Shown here: positions 10,140 through 22,080 of the stretch, one piece after another | Layout of the letters: every line of letters starts with the position of its first letter | How positions within the stretch are numbered: position 1 is the first letter of the stretch | Source of the DNA: Branchipolynoe longqiensis | Taxonomy: Eukaryota; Annelida; Polychaeta; Phyllodocida; Polynoidae | Direction: 5' to 3' | NCBI GenBank assembly: GCA_030323885.1 | Contig: CM059197.1 | Span: forward strand, 28,725,178 to 28,789,177 | Length of the DNA: 64,000 nucleotides | Program-made: the position numbers and the translations under genes | Notes under the pieces: generated by a model | What the model was told of the DNA's origin: nothing | Databases searched by the model: none | What the model saw: the letters and a program-made list of their open reading frames with translations, nothing else

Positions 10140-10655
10140 GCATGCGCTGCACAGCACATGGTGTATCAGTAGCCTGTGGTATTGCTGCACCTCATAGCAG
10201 GTGTTCTTTTATTTGTGTAATTCCTTCAATAACCGGCTGAAATCTCAACGTCGAACAATTGTGCTTCCCTCATTCCACACCACCTCGCCCTCTCCAGGGC
10301 TGCCAACCCATTATGGTTTTGCCCTAAAGTTTACAGTATTTTATGTCCCCATCATGACCATGCGCCGATCTTCCGGTCTTTCATTTTACAATGTTGGCAA
10401 CCCTGCAATACCATTAATATAGTAAAATTATATAAATCTTACAGATTATTGTGTCCAAAATTCACCACAGAGCATTAAGATTTTAACATTTTTCTTGGGG
10501 AGTACCTCACCCCCCCCCCATATACACCCCCCTATATAACCCCACAACAACCATCTTCTTTTAAGATCTTCCGGTTTTTCATTGTCCAATATTAGCAATT
10601 CTGCCTATCCCATCAATACCGCGTGCCAACATTGATATATCGATTCTGACGTCAT
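10140..10655. other. Unannotated stretch
   Basis: Contains a C run near 10509-10519 and two similar 'atcttccggt' segments (10367 and 10565), but no classifiable element. Confidence 0.35.
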
Positions 10656-10712
10656 TGGCTTGACTGAGGTTGAGTTCAATTCAAACCCGGGGTTCGAAAC
10701 CCACAATTTACC
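10656..10712 (-). mobile_element. SINE-A head fragment
   Basis: 'attggcttgactgaggttga' followed by B-box-like 'ggggttcgaaaccc'. Only the head/body junction survives. Confidence 0.5.
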
Positions 10713-10958
10713 GTCCCACTGATAGGTTATTAAAGCTTTTTAAATGAGGTGATTTCTTATTCCTTTTCTTAATCATTTTCCTTTCCCACCTCCCATTCAC
10801 CTAACCCATAATATCAGCACAGTTTATACAGCAATCCGCCATCTTAGCCCATAATATGGAACTAGGTCCTCATAGCTAACCCATTAACACATTCCACCTC
10901 CATTTTAATGTACCTAGTACTTGCACACCTACCTATCTACAGTGTGTATATAGTAAAA

Positions 10959-10988
10959 CAATATACCTGAGGTTTTTCAGGTATATTG
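10959..10988. other. Perfect 12 bp hairpin
   Basis: 'caatatacctga' and its exact complement 'tcaggtatattg' flank a 6 base loop. Too short for a typical pre-miRNA. Possibly a transposon end or chance. Confidence 0.5.
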
Positions 10989-11217
10989 TCGTTTAGATAT
11001 ATGGAATATTGGTTGTACAGCGCTGGACAAATGTATGCTCTGATGGAATAAACTGTTTATACAAAAATATCGAAGTGAACATAAGAACATTCTCAGATTT
11101 TATTAAAGAAACGCGGAATTGAAAATGATTGCCACTAATTTAATTGAGTCCAGTCCTATATCCTCGTATTAACTTGCTTTAGGTTGGCAATGGTTACCTC
11201 CTTGAGTCCAAGAAAGG

Positions 11218-11420
11218 TCGTTATCCTTGTACAAACACTGTGTAGACTGTGGATAAGATCGCCAATATGGTGGTCTGTAGCGACGATCCAAAATCAACAT
11301 ATATACAGAAACTACCATAGAGAAGTGGTATTTTGTTAGCTGAATTTGAATAGAAGGTGAAAATGGGCGGCCGGGGAAGCACGTGGAAGGAGTGGGGTAG
11401 GTGTGGAGGGAAGTGGGAAG
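11218..11420. repeat. Interspersed repeat R1, copy 2
   Basis: Same unit as at 4851-5070. This copy lacks the 'ctttccctgcatta' segment before 'gaaggtga'. It is followed by a longer GGGAAGTGGAG-type purine run to about 11530. Confidence 0.75.
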
Positions 11421-11534
11421 TGGAGAGGGAAGTGTAGGGGAATGGGGAAGGGAGGGAGGGTGTTGGAGGAGGAGGGAGAGGGTGTGGAAGGTGTGTGTGG
11501 GGAGGTGGGGGAGTGAGTTGCAATAGGTGGAGGT

Positions 11535-12630
11535 GGATGGGGAGCGTTGAGGGCTAGACCGCTGATAGCAGTATCGCCTGAGATTGAGATCAGACCCAGC
11601 AGGTGAGCTCCTGCATCTACTGCATACTGCAGTGTGCATTTCCCGTGCGTATCCCATAATTAGACACCAACACCGCATATGAGTTTAAAGTTGGATTTAT
11701 TTTTCTTCGATAATGAGTCAAGTAGTAAGCACATGTCAATTTTAGTAAGCACAATTAAGTTCAATAGAATAAGCACAGTGAGGTAATCAATGAGTTATGC
11801 ACCAAGAGGTCAACAAGCTTTTAACCCTATGCTCTATATAGTCTTTAGCAGGGGTGGGTGGGATGGCAGTTCAGAGCCAGCCAGTGTCCTCCTGTGGCCG
11901 TGTCGAAGTGAGGTTTCTGCCGCTGAGACGGTCCTTATATAGGCACCTAGTCTGCTAGTTCGAGCTGGCGACCGCAGAGGGCAGGTCGGTAAGGCAGAGC
12001 CAGCATTCTCAAAGTATTTACGTATCAATACAAGAACCAGACGGTGCTGGCGTAGAAGTCAGAAAGGAATACCGCCGAAAGTAGATAGGTGGCAGCACCT
12101 GTATTATGCTTAAGGCTGTAGAGCTATGGCGGCGATCGAATGCCAAATTACCCGTGTTGCTGAGCATCACGAACAATTCCCTGCGCGCCGACACACTAAT
12201 TGGTCAGGGCAGACGTCTGGCAGAATGGAAGGCGCACAATCCGCGATAAGGGCTGTATGTATTAATGTATACTTATAATGCATTATGGACACACCAATGC
12301 ATATAGAGTGGTGGCCCGTATCCTTCTTGTTGCGCTTCTGTTAATAACACTGCTCGAGCGGAGTGGTCAGCCAATTTGCAATTAAGAACGTAGCTAAGAA
12401 ACATGGCTGCACAGGGCTCATGTATTGGTTTGTGCTTGGGCCGCAACGCGACTTGATTGCAATTGTTTTACGATCTTTATATTAATTGATTTATTATTAC
12501 ATCAGTCAATCCTCTCCTTTGATGTATTTAATGTGTAGTATTTTCATTTGCTAACGGCGATGTTAATTATTCCGTGACTAATATATACCATGAACAGGCA
12601 GAAGTTATCGCTTAAGGATCAAAGAGCAGA
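11535..12630. other. Unannotated stretch
   Basis: GC-moderate then AT-rich. No repeat pair elsewhere in the window and no exon signature identified. Short open frames are unconvincing. Confidence 0.35.
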
Positions 12631-12635
12631 CATGT

Positions 12636-13405
12636 GTGTATTCTCTAGCCTACATATTTAAAGATCTGGTTAAAAAGATCTGCCTCAGAGTAGACATGGT
12701 GCACCCCACCTATGACATACAAAAAAGAACCAAAGTAAAATTACTAGAAAATAGGAGAATAATTCATTTGGAAACATTAGCATATAGCTATATTCAAAAC
12801 ATTAAACTCCTAACAAAACCACCAAGGGCTACTAGAGAAAATAATGCGCCACTACTAAAGCAGACCAGAAGCCAAATAAAAGCTCATGAGTGAAGCATGC
12901 TGGAAATGGCTTCCAAGGTGTCCAATGCCCAAATGGTAAAGGAATGACAAATTCCTGACCTAAAAACATACAAGAAATATCTGTGCAAAATAAGGCTAGG
13001 AAAGCCCCACTAAGCTGCACTGCAAAGGGGCATGTGATATGTCACGGCACACCAGCAGGACGCCCAATGGAAGGTAACCATGCCAAAAGTAGCCAGATAG
13101 CACACCACACAGCTACGTACAAGCCTATGATATGTAAATAGGAGTAGGCTAGTCTAGTAGTAAGAGTAGAACAAATAAAACACATATATGCCAAGAAAAT
13201 CCAAAAAAACTAATATAGGCTACTAACCATACTAACCAATTATCTATCTGCTACTGAAATTCAGGCAATCAAATACCTTATCGGCAGCTACTGGGTGATA
13301 AGATAACACCGACACTACAGCTGGTCAGCATTGAAAACAAGCCTGAATACCCAGGCTTATATGCTATGGACAGTATAAATAAAGCCTCAATAACAAAATC
13401 TTTGA
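12636..13405 (+). pseudogene. LINE-3: RT C-terminal end plus 3' UTR, copy 1
   Basis: Translation 12636-12893 gives 'DIQKRTKVKLLENRRIIHLE', 'LAYSYIQNIKLL' and 'PLLKQTRSQIKAHE'. After a stop it continues 'SMLEMASKVSNAQMVKE' and 'IPDLKTYKKYLCKIRLGKPH'. This is the C-terminal layout of non-LTR RT ORFs (hydrophobic helix, basic stretch, an xxWN-like motif here decayed to SN, then a final basic helix). At least two in-frame stops kill it. The following ~390 bp is the 3' UTR, shared with the inverted copy at 39463-40027. The end lies near 'cctcaataacaaaa'. Confidence 0.78.
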
Positions 13406-14011
13406 AAAAAAGATGGTTTTACCATGCGTTCCTTATATGGGTGTTATATTTAAGGTGATGAAGGATCACATATACACTGGGCTATATCAGCTGGAACTCA
13501 TCGGTTTCGAATTGTCAGCCCTGGGCTATTTTACTCTGAGTACGCCGTGATTATTATTATTAGTTCCGTGATTTTTACATACATACAATATCAACCATAT
13601 CCTGAAGCTTTAAATTGACTTTATCTATATTTTGGTTTAAAAGAATGGGTGTGTCCTAGCAACATCTAAGGTCATATCAGGACGGAATCTACTTTATGTG
13701 ATAGTCTTGCTATACTTCCCAATTTTTGTAAATAGTCCATAGCATAAAGGTGGTCATTGTGGATGAATGGGATTAATGGCCACAGCTTGACCCCATACAG
13801 CCGGAGACCATGGTTGGGTCCTAAATGACCAATAGAAAATAAGTTATCTTAATTTATACAAATTACGAATAGTCATATTTGATCATAATATTGAATACAA
13901 CATAGTATATTGTTCATCGTATACCCCGATTAACTCACCAAGCTGGTTAAGAATATATCTGGGATAAGCTCCGTGGGTGGCGCCATGGTGGTGGTGATGA
14001 GAACTCGAGTG
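13406..14011. other. Mostly unannotated, with a SINE-A tail fragment
   Basis: A minus-strand SINE-A tail fragment lies at 13652-13705 ('gtcctagcaacatctaaggt'). Nothing else was recognised. Confidence 0.45.
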
Positions 14012-14262
14012 TAAAGGCCCTGTCAGACATCACCGGATTGCGGGAAACGGTAAGAAACCGAAGAAAATCTGTTGATGTCCTGTTTGTGTCCGTACAATTT
14101 TGAACATGCACAAAACTTGGAACGGATGCTGCCGGATTGACGTCTATGTTTCTTGTCTGGTTAGAGTCCGTTTAGTTTGCTTACCTTCCATTGGCTATCC
14201 GTTTATGTCCGTTTCATGTCCGTTTCATGTCCGTTTCATGTTCGTTTCATGTCCGTTCGTCC
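14012..14262 (+). mobile_element. FB-2 solo arm with an 11 bp tandem repeat
   Basis: Starts 'taaaggccctgtcagac' followed by 'accggattg', close to the left end of the complete FB-2 at 22233. The opposite terminus is absent. From about 14198 to 14258 the unit 'gtccgtttcat' is tandemly repeated about five times with small changes. Confidence 0.6.
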
Positions 14263-14849
14263 AGCAGCTTTTGACCCGATATCGCAACATTTTGACACAT
14301 TTTAATACACGTTGATACTTATCACCCAGAACACCACCGGCCTAGACAATTCTCTCCATTGCTCAAACCGGCTAGATGTGACAGCCGTTTAACTGCAGTA
14401 AATGTATTGATGATACTGAGTGGTTGATTGAGTGCAACGGCATATTCACTGCGATGTTAATAAATGACAACAACAATGGTCTCTGAAGCAATTTTGCAGT
14501 GGTAAAACTGTTGTTAACTTACAGCAAGCTCTAACTCCCTAAGCATAGCTATATTGCTCTAGGTGCAGTATTTGGTATTGTCATCACCCTCCTCACCACG
14601 GCAGTGCATGCCTTTATGTAGTATCTATGGCGCATTTGACACATATGGCTATGAACTTCAAAGGTGAGTGTAGCACAGATGGAGCCTCTGTCAGCTGTGT
14701 CGTGTATCTGGGGAGAGCAGCCCGCCTCTCAGTTCGCCCCCGATAGCTCTGTGCGAACAGGTCAGCCCCTGCTTTGGTGAAACAGTGTACACTGCCATTG
14801 AGGCGCCACCTATTGACTGCATTCGGCACCTGCCCACTGTGTCAGCTGA
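14263..14849. other. Unannotated stretch
   Basis: No element ends or gene recognised. A 71-codon minus-strand frame at 14614-14829 has no known motif. Confidence 0.35.
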
Positions 14850-15177
14850 CCCGGTGGACTAATCGGTAGAGCACAGGCTTCGCATGCGGAAGATCGGGAG
14901 TTCGAAACCCAGCCTAGCCAAACCGATGACTTGGAAAATGGATACATGTTCCTACCTAGCATGGCGCTCGGCATTAATAGGAGAGGGCAAGGATTGCTTA
15001 GCTCAGTATCAGGATAATGGCACTGAGTGGCATCTCGGGTCATGGTGACGGCGGTCTGATCTCCCAGTCGGACATCACTATAAATTTGCCATTAATTCAC
15101 ACTATCACATATCGGCCCCCATCGTAATGTGACCTTAGATGTTGCTAAGATGTAATAACCCAACAACACAAACAAAC
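14850..15177 (+). mobile_element. SINE-A2
   Basis: Head 'cggtggactaatcggtagag' and 'gggagttcgaaaccc'. Body and tail are present. Tail ends CCCAACAACACAAACAAAC. Confidence 0.88.
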
Positions 15178-15180
15178 ATG

Positions 15181-15965
15181 CCTGTTGTGTCAGAGATGGG
15201 GGCAGCCCCGCTAAAGGAGAGCTTGTAGCGAACTGCAGCTCAACACCACCACACCGCCGCACCACCGTAACACCTACCCAACCATCACCACCCCACCATC
15301 ACCCCACCATCACCCCACCATTAACCCCGCCACCACCACCACCCCACCACCCTACCATTCTACCATCACCCCTACCGCACCACCACCCCACCATCACCCC
15401 ACCATTAACCCCACCACCACAGTACCGCCCCACCATTCCACCATCACCCCTACCCCACATTACCCCACAACCGTCCCACCACCACCCCACCACCAGTCCC
15501 ACCATCAGCACATCACCCATACCCCACCGTACCACCCACCCCACTATCACCCCATCAGCCCCACCCCACTATCGGCCGATCACCCTCACCCTACCGCGCC
15601 CACCAACCCACACCACAACCCCACCACCCCACCACCACCATCTCGCATCACCACCACCAACTACCCCGCAACCCCACGACGACCACCATCACCCACCCCC
15701 ACCCTACCAATCCCCGCTACCACCCCACCCTACCACCTCACCACCACCCACTACCCCATTCCACCACTCAACTACCACCACCACACCACCACTACCACCC
15801 AACGGCGACACTATAAAATCACACCACCACCACCAACAAACTACAACCACCACAATTACCCCACCACCACCACACCATCACCGCACTACCACCACATCCC
15901 CATCACCCCACCACCACCACACCACCACCACACCACCACAACAGCACCACTCTTCCAGCGCACCA
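15181..15965. repeat. CCA-rich array with a shared leader
   Basis: Degenerate CCACCATCACCCC-type units for over 700 bp, C-rich on the plus strand. The unique-looking leader just before it ('gtgtcagagatggg...cagccccgctaaaggaga') recurs almost identically before the array at 27.85 kb. The arrays may therefore be internal parts of one dispersed element. Confidence 0.8.
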
Positions 15966-16026
15966 CATCACATGGCCTGAGCCTCCAATGTATCCAATGT
16001 TAGCGTGTCCCCCAGAGCAGCTCTGC

Positions 16027-16761
16027 TAAAGGTCCTCTCACACTACAGCGTACAGTGTCAGCATGTGCTCAATGTTAGACAATTTGCCAGTACGTTGGCA
16101 TTCATCAAACTTTTCAGAGGTGGGGGATAAAAATGGGCAGATACACAACATACACACAATGTATGTAGCATATGCAGAATGTATCTCTGACCTATTGCTA
16201 GCATATAAGAGCGTTTGTGTGCCTCCCAAAACGTTTGCAAAATGTTCACAAAACGCTTGCATACACTAAGAAAATGCTGACCAATGTTATATATATTACT
16301 CCATAGATAGAAGTACAACATATATGTTAAATACGCTGGAGATATGGCAGGCATATGTTCAAAGTATGTTAGGAGTACGTAATGCATCCATTGGCAGTAT
16401 GCGGACTGTACACGGACTGCACGTTACCACTGGCTGAACCATACAGCTAACGTGCAGCAGCGTATACCAATGTATCCCTAACGTACTCCCAACATACACC
16501 CACGTATCCCAAATGTAAACGCAGCATACGTTCAACGTACGAGCCACACATCAACACACATGAGAAATTTTGAGCATGCCCAACAATTTGTCAGAGCCTC
16601 GATGCATGGCGATGTAAGACGATGTATAACAACGTATCCGGAACTACCCGATGTAGCCCAATGTATGCATAAAGTATGATGACGTACGCCGATGTGTTGG
16701 TTGAAAATCACATACATCGGCATACGCTATGGCTATACCTCATAGTGTGATAGGCCCTTTA
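16027..16761. mobile_element. FB-1 foldback, complete
   Basis: Inverted ends 'aaaggtcctctcacacta' (16028-16045) and 'tagtgtgataggcccttt' (16743-16760). The interior is rich in GTATG/CATAC words that pair across the element. No transposase frame. Confidence 0.75.
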
Positions 16762-17095
16762 CCCATTGAGTACGCCGTCTGCATTAACATGGTCCTGCAT
16801 GCTTTCCCATCAGCAGTTTTATGTTTTATTCTTGCCTTTTTAGGTTCTAATAAAATCTGATTATTTCCTAGCATATGCGATTCGTGTTAGACTTGTTTTA
16901 CTCGTAATATTTGATAGGGCAGGGATTCTGGCTAGATCACGAATAGTAAAGCTGTCTCATTTCACAATTATGGATCAAAAACCGCATTCAACAAGTCATT
17001 ACATTGTCTCTATATTGATCGCGTCTGCACCTGAATCTCACTTTAATTGCCCTAATGGCATAACATCGGCACTGACTGCCAATAATTAAGCTTCA
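16762..17095. other. Unannotated AT-rich stretch
   Basis: Nothing recognised between FB-1 and the next MITE. Confidence 0.4.
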
Positions 17096-17099
17096 TAGT

Positions 17100-17425
17100 C
17101 CGATAAAGCATCAGATTTTCCAAACCAGAGCAATTATCTAGAATTGAGTCTACGTATCTAACTTTGATACTGATGCACATATTAAGCATCTGTTGCCACA
17201 TGGACTGGCAGTTCAATAGAACCGGTTAGTGCTGAAGCCTCTTGTGTCACAGTGTTGGCATGCATGCCAAAACTAATTGTTCATGTTTGCACTTCAAATA
17301 TCTCAAGACTTAGGTATTTAAAATAAAAGTTACTTCAGACTAAAATAAGGTAAATAATAGCAATCAATTCAATATATTTACTTCAGAAAATTACAGAAGC
17401 TCAAAGCCATTGGAATTATGCGATT
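17100..17425 (+). mobile_element. MITE-TTAA copy 2, diverged
   Basis: Preceded by TTAA (17096-17099), with start 'gcttcatagtccgat'. Central 'agatactg...tgcacttattaa'-type sequence is present with many substitutions. The right end 'ccattggaattatgcgatt' is decayed and has no TTAA. Confidence 0.75.
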
Positions 17426-17429
17426 ATAA

Positions 17430-18764
17430 TTCTGCTAATAAGTTGAAACGACTTCAATGCTGACCTGGCAATTTCTGGAATTAATCGTCAATTGAATGTA
17501 AATTGAACGAATTGAGACAAATTGAATATCCTATTCACGCACCAGTTTAACCGTCGGGCTATTCCACCCCCGCTTAAGGCGAGCCTTCATGTTAATTTAT
17601 GTAATTATTTCCATGTGAATTTCCTGGGCCTGCCACGGGCCGCCGCAGCCTCTCGTCCTGTCTGCAGGTAGTCTGTCTCCGTCGGTGTCTGCCCCGTGCT
17701 AAAGGCGGCCAGCCAGAGTTTCGTTTAAATACTGGAATGTTCCTTAATTACATATAAAGCAATCGAATATCAGGTTTTTCCATAGCGGTTAATCTACAAT
17801 AATACTGGCGGATAGTAAAGAATGCAAGGAATGTTCCAATTCACCCTTCCAAGAGCTTACAACCTTTTATTCTTACCAAAACTAACAAGATGGCATAGTA
17901 GCAGGTTATATTACGACAGATAAATACCCTCCCGTGGTTATTTACGTTAAATAAGTTTAGAATTTCAAGAAATAAGGCCCAAATCTTGGCTAAAACATCA
18001 GAGCATGCAAAAACACGTCCGATGGGTCTGGCTCCGAATGCCCAACCTCCTCTCATTGCTTGGAAAGTCGCAATTGACATATCCAAGCAACGCTTTACGG
18101 CCGAGAACCCGCGGCTGCGCAAATGGTGGCGATTTGCGCACCCGTGAAACCGAGTAGCCTGCATCTCTAGATGTGAGTCACTCGGCACCAGTGCGCAAAT
18201 GTCCAAGGCGAGCAGTCTCGCCCACTTCAGATTGGGTTGATTGATTGCGTGGTGGTTGCTTCATGCCATGTCAGCAGCATAGGCCATATTCATGCCGAGA
18301 GATGTTTGTTTTCTGTTCAAACCATCGCTTTTACATGTAAAAGCAGACAATCAATTTAGGTGCATGGAAGAGCCTTATGGGAAGTGTCATGTGGGTGAAT
18401 GCAAAAGGAAAATGCATGTAGATACATGAGCATGATTTGATATCTTCTGAAGTGAATGAGATTGTTTATACCAATGTGTACAGTAGATTGAATCTGTCAA
18501 TGTAGGGATCTGTACGGCATCCAAGCACACAATCAAATACCCCACACTATGTTTTGCTGTATATGGAATCTTAGCTTGCGCGAATGGCTCACGTCAGAGC
18601 AATTGTTCTGCTTGTATTTATTAATATGCCCAGTTTTCCTCTATTCTCAGATATCTCTGATCTTCTTATCTGATTTTCCAATAATATGCTTGTTATATAT
18701 TACACACACTAGACAGACGCAATGTTATAGATGTATTATAAGGTAGCAGTACAGCCGAAATTAA
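17430..18764. other. Largest repeat-poor stretch
   Basis: About 1.3 kb without a window repeat. It includes AATTGAAT-rich sequence (17470-17530), a GC-richer segment (17560-17720), and a 121-codon minus-strand frame at 17841-18206 with no domain I recognise. It could hold single-copy noncoding sequence. Confidence 0.4.
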
Positions 18765-19429
18765 AGTTGCATAGTTCGATGATTTTCTGTCGTTTTTTAA
18801 AGATAACTAATTTGAGAATGATCATTTCAATCTAGTTTACTTTGCTTTGTAGGAACTTTGATTTTAAATTGTGGTGTTCTTTGTGGCGGAGTGGTTAGAG
18901 TGTCTGACTTGTTTCTAGGTCGGACTACTAATCTGAAGATCAGTGGTTCGATTCCCCACACCTCCAACTCTGCCACTTTGAATTTCCACCACTGACTATA
19001 ACTTACAGTGTCATCAAAGGCCAGTTGCTCTCATACCATGTCTATGTGGTATGGGAGGTTAAAAATCCTTTGGGTCGGTAAAAGTGTAGGCTCAGGCTTT
19101 CTTTCGACAAACTGTCTAATGGTGAAAACAAGTCTATTCAGACTTATCCATAATATGCAGCATAAAATCTTCAAGAAAATTGTTAACTTTGGAGTATTTT
19201 AAATTGAAAGCAAGCCAAACTAATGTTGGCAAGCACATCAACATTTTGAGACGATATCGGTTAGTAATAGCATGTTCTATTAAATTAATTTGGTATCCTC
19301 TTCTGTGCAGGAAAACTACATAAGGAGTCCACCAGTATCTAAATTTGATAGTTAATACCAAGCTTAGGAAAGTGTCTTGTGTTTGGTATTAGAACTGTGA
19401 TTTTTCCATCGGAATCGGACTAGGCAGTT
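18765..19429 (-). mobile_element. MITE-TTAA copy 3, split by SINE-C
   Basis: TTAA on both sides (18761-18764 and 19430-19433). The left part 18765-18871 ('agttgcatagttcgatg') and right part 19196-19429 ('gttctattaaattaat...ggactaggcagtt') are separated by a SINE-C. Reverse orientation relative to copy 1. A short deletion follows the SINE. Confidence 0.85.
18872..19195 (+). mobile_element. SINE-C, full length with exact ends
   Basis: Flanked by the perfect 11 bp repeat 'attttaaattg' (18861-18871 and 19196-19206), so the element is 324 bp. The head resembles a class II (long variable arm) tRNA: 'tggcggagtggttagagtgt' A-box region and 'gtggttcgattccccac' B-box. The body has 'gtcatcaaaggcc' and 'gggaggttaaaaatcc', shared with the copy at 59797-60028. 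Confidence 0.9.
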
Positions 19430-19433
19430 TTAA

Positions 19434-20564
19434 AGTTCATAAATAAGCTACACAATAGCAAATAGAATGATTTATATATGTTTTCTCACATGTGACAATT
19501 ATCTCCAAAGTTCCTTTGCATTGACAATAGTCGCACCAGGGGCTTACCTGAGAAACACTTGAGTTAAGCAGACAACTGTCACCGCCGTCGTAGGTGCGCC
19601 TCTATGTAGGTCAACTGATAGGCAGGGATACGCCACACCTGTTGTAATGGGCAGACAGGTGAGGGCATATGGGCAGACAGGTGAGTCTTGAGCAGGTTGG
19701 TGGTGGCATGGTGAGTGGGCATGTAAGTGTGTGTGTGTGTGTCAGCCGCTGTCACTATCAAGTGAAGGTGTTGTCAAGAGAAGTGTGGAGCGCAGTTTCT
19801 CTGTTTATTTACATCAATAGATGATTTCCACTGTCAGCGCGCCCTCTGACGGCAATCGCAGGAATAATGTTATCGGTAGTAGCGCACAGTGCAGCATACT
19901 CTGCTGAAAAGATCTCAGTCCACCACCGACCTGCCCTCTGGTGGCAGTGGCAGAACTAATGGTATTGGTAGCAGCGGACTGCGCAGCATAACCTGTGGAA
20001 AAGGTGTAATCCACATAAATATGATATATATAATATATAAAGGAATATGTCATTCCAAATAATGTAGGTAACTTCATTTACCTGACTCTCTGACAGCCGC
20101 TATACACACATGTCCAATGTGCCACAGCACATTCTGAGCACAAATTGGACTCATCAGGCATTGACAAGTATACAATATGATGAGTTGCTGTCATTTTAAA
20201 TTTTGACCGTTCCGATGGGTCTATAGGAGCTGGCATACCGTGCTGAGAGCCCCTCACAGGTGGCGCCAGTGTGGCCAATACTATATTACAGAGGGTCAGT
20301 TAGATAGGATATAGTAAAGATACTATGACATAGGGAACTGAAGATCGACAGTGTCCTTGTTTATATTCCCATAATGAATTATAGAGCAAATATATATAGA
20401 ATTAACAGTTTATGAAGGTAGTCAAGGTGATGGATAAAGGAGGTGTTATATTGCTGATAGCAATAGAGAAATGTATAAACTATTCATAAAGTTATGTCAA
20501 CAGTCATCAGTGTATTTACCTCAGACAGGTGACAGGGAATCTAAGACTCATAAAGAACAGTCTA
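19434..20564. other. Mostly unannotated
   Basis: A (GT)n run lies at about 19726-19741. Two similar stretches near 19840-19900 and 19920-19990 ('gcgccctctgacggca' and 'tgccctctggtggca', each followed by 'gtagcagcggac'-like sequence) look like a diverged tandem pair of about 80 bp. Confidence 0.45.
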
Positions 20565-21475
20565 CAACCCACAGTCCATACCCCGGGCCTCACACTCGAC
20601 ATCCCACCCACACACATACCCCATACTCACACTCCTACCCTCGCACGGCACATTCAGCAAATTAACACCTTCCGCTTCACACTTCGCATTTCATACCTCA
20701 CATTACAGTATACAGACCACACTCCACACCCGACACTCTGCATTCACAGCCAGTATTCCAGCATATTACAACTCACGTTTCACACCTCACATTTCACACC
20801 TCACACTTCAGTGTACAGACCACACTCCACTCCCACCAATATACGCCTACACCCACACCCACACCCCTCCACATGACACACTCCCACTCCCAGATACCCA
20901 CACCCACACCACACATCCACAACCCCACACCAATATACGCCTACACCTACACCCCCACCCCTCCACATCATACACTCCCACTCCCAGATACCCACACCAT
21001 ACATCCACAACCCCACACCAATATACACCTACACCCACACCCACACCCCTCCACATCATACACTCCCACTCGCACATACCCACACCATACATCCACAACC
21101 CCACACCAATATACACCTACACCTACACCCCCCCACCCCTCCACATCATACACTCCCACTCCCAGATACCCACACCCACACCATACATCCACAACCCCAC
21201 ACCAATATACACCTCTACCCACACCCGCACCCATCCACATCATACACTCCCACTCACAGATACCCACACTCACACCATACATCCACAACCCCACACCAAT
21301 ATACGCCTACACCCACATCCGCACCCCTCCACATGACACACTCCCACTCCCAGATACCCACAGCCACACCACACATCCACAACCCCACACCAATATACAC
21401 CTACACCTACACGACACACTCCCACTCCCAGATACCCACACCCACACCTCACACCACACAACACCCCCTCCACCT
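20565..21475. repeat. Minisatellite of 88-96 bp units
   Basis: 'caatatac' marks unit starts at 20837, 20931, 21019, 21107, 21203, 21297 and 21391. Each unit has 'cctccacat', 'cactcccactc' and 'acatccacaacccc'. The flank 20565-20836 is looser CACACC-type sequence. A 298-codon frame (20873-21769, +) spans it. Its composition (His, Pro, Thr) and unit lengths not divisible by three argue against coding. Confidence 0.9.
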
Positions 21476-21539
21476 CAATCTCCCGGACGCATCCCCTCGT
21501 CACCTCTATTCCATCGTCACACCGCGTGGCCTGAACCCT

Positions 21540-21840
21540 CCACAACCCCGGCGCCTAACCCCCTAACCGTGGATAATCACCTTCCCCGTCCCGCGCGCCC
21601 CCTGACGGGACGCTCGCAAACCAGTGCTGACAGGAGCGCCCCCGGTTCTCGGATCCCGCCCCGACGCGGATTAAGCAAGCGGCGACGTCCGGCTAAACAT
21701 TTCATTTGGCCATGTGTCTTGGGCGGCGGCCGTCCTGATGAAATCATTAGGGACGGGCTGGGGTGGTAATGCAACACCATCTGATGCCAATTTACGGCTC
21801 GAGCTTCTTAGCAGATGTGAAGACCAGGGTCGGGCTCGTA
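21540..21840. other. GC-rich segment
   Basis: Many CG dinucleotides ('cccgcgcgccccctgacggg') between two arrays. It could be a CpG-island remnant. No exon recognised. Confidence 0.3.
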
Positions 21841-22080
21841 GGACCACTGGGGCGGGCAGAGAGAGGGGCGGGGGGGGGGGGGGAGAAGCGGTGCCCCGGG
21901 GCTGGGGGGAGGGTGGGGGATGGTTTGTAGGACCCCATGGGTGGGAAGAGGGGTGAGGGATGAGCGGGAGGCCGGGGGAGGGAGAGGGATGGTCCATAAG
22001 ACCACCGGGGCGGGCAGAGGGAGGGGGGGCGTGGGGAGGGAGGCTCGGGGGCCGGGTGGAGGGGGGAGGGAGCGGGATGC
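21841..22080. repeat. G-rich minisatellite, ~158 bp period
   Basis: 'ggggcgggcagag' recurs 158 bp apart (near 21849 and 22007) within long G runs, one of about 14 G. Multiple G-tracts make G-quadruplex formation on the plus strand likely. This is inference from sequence. Confidence 0.75.

Noticed and set aside
10648..10659. CRE plus CCAAT ('tgacgtcattgg') as a second promoter cluster
   Set aside because: The motif falls in SINE-A head/body sequence ('taagtcattggtttgact') and is explained by it.
17841..18206. 121-codon minus-strand frame as a gene
   Set aside because: No domain, no splice context and no codon pattern I can support. Left as unannotated.
18872..18966. Functional tRNA gene with a long variable arm
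   Set aside because: It is the head of a SINE-C with target duplication and a shared body. No intact cloverleaf was confirmed.
20873..21769. 298-codon open frame as a His/Pro/Thr-rich protein gene
   Set aside because: It lies on a stop-poor minisatellite whose units are not multiples of three, and both strands are open.
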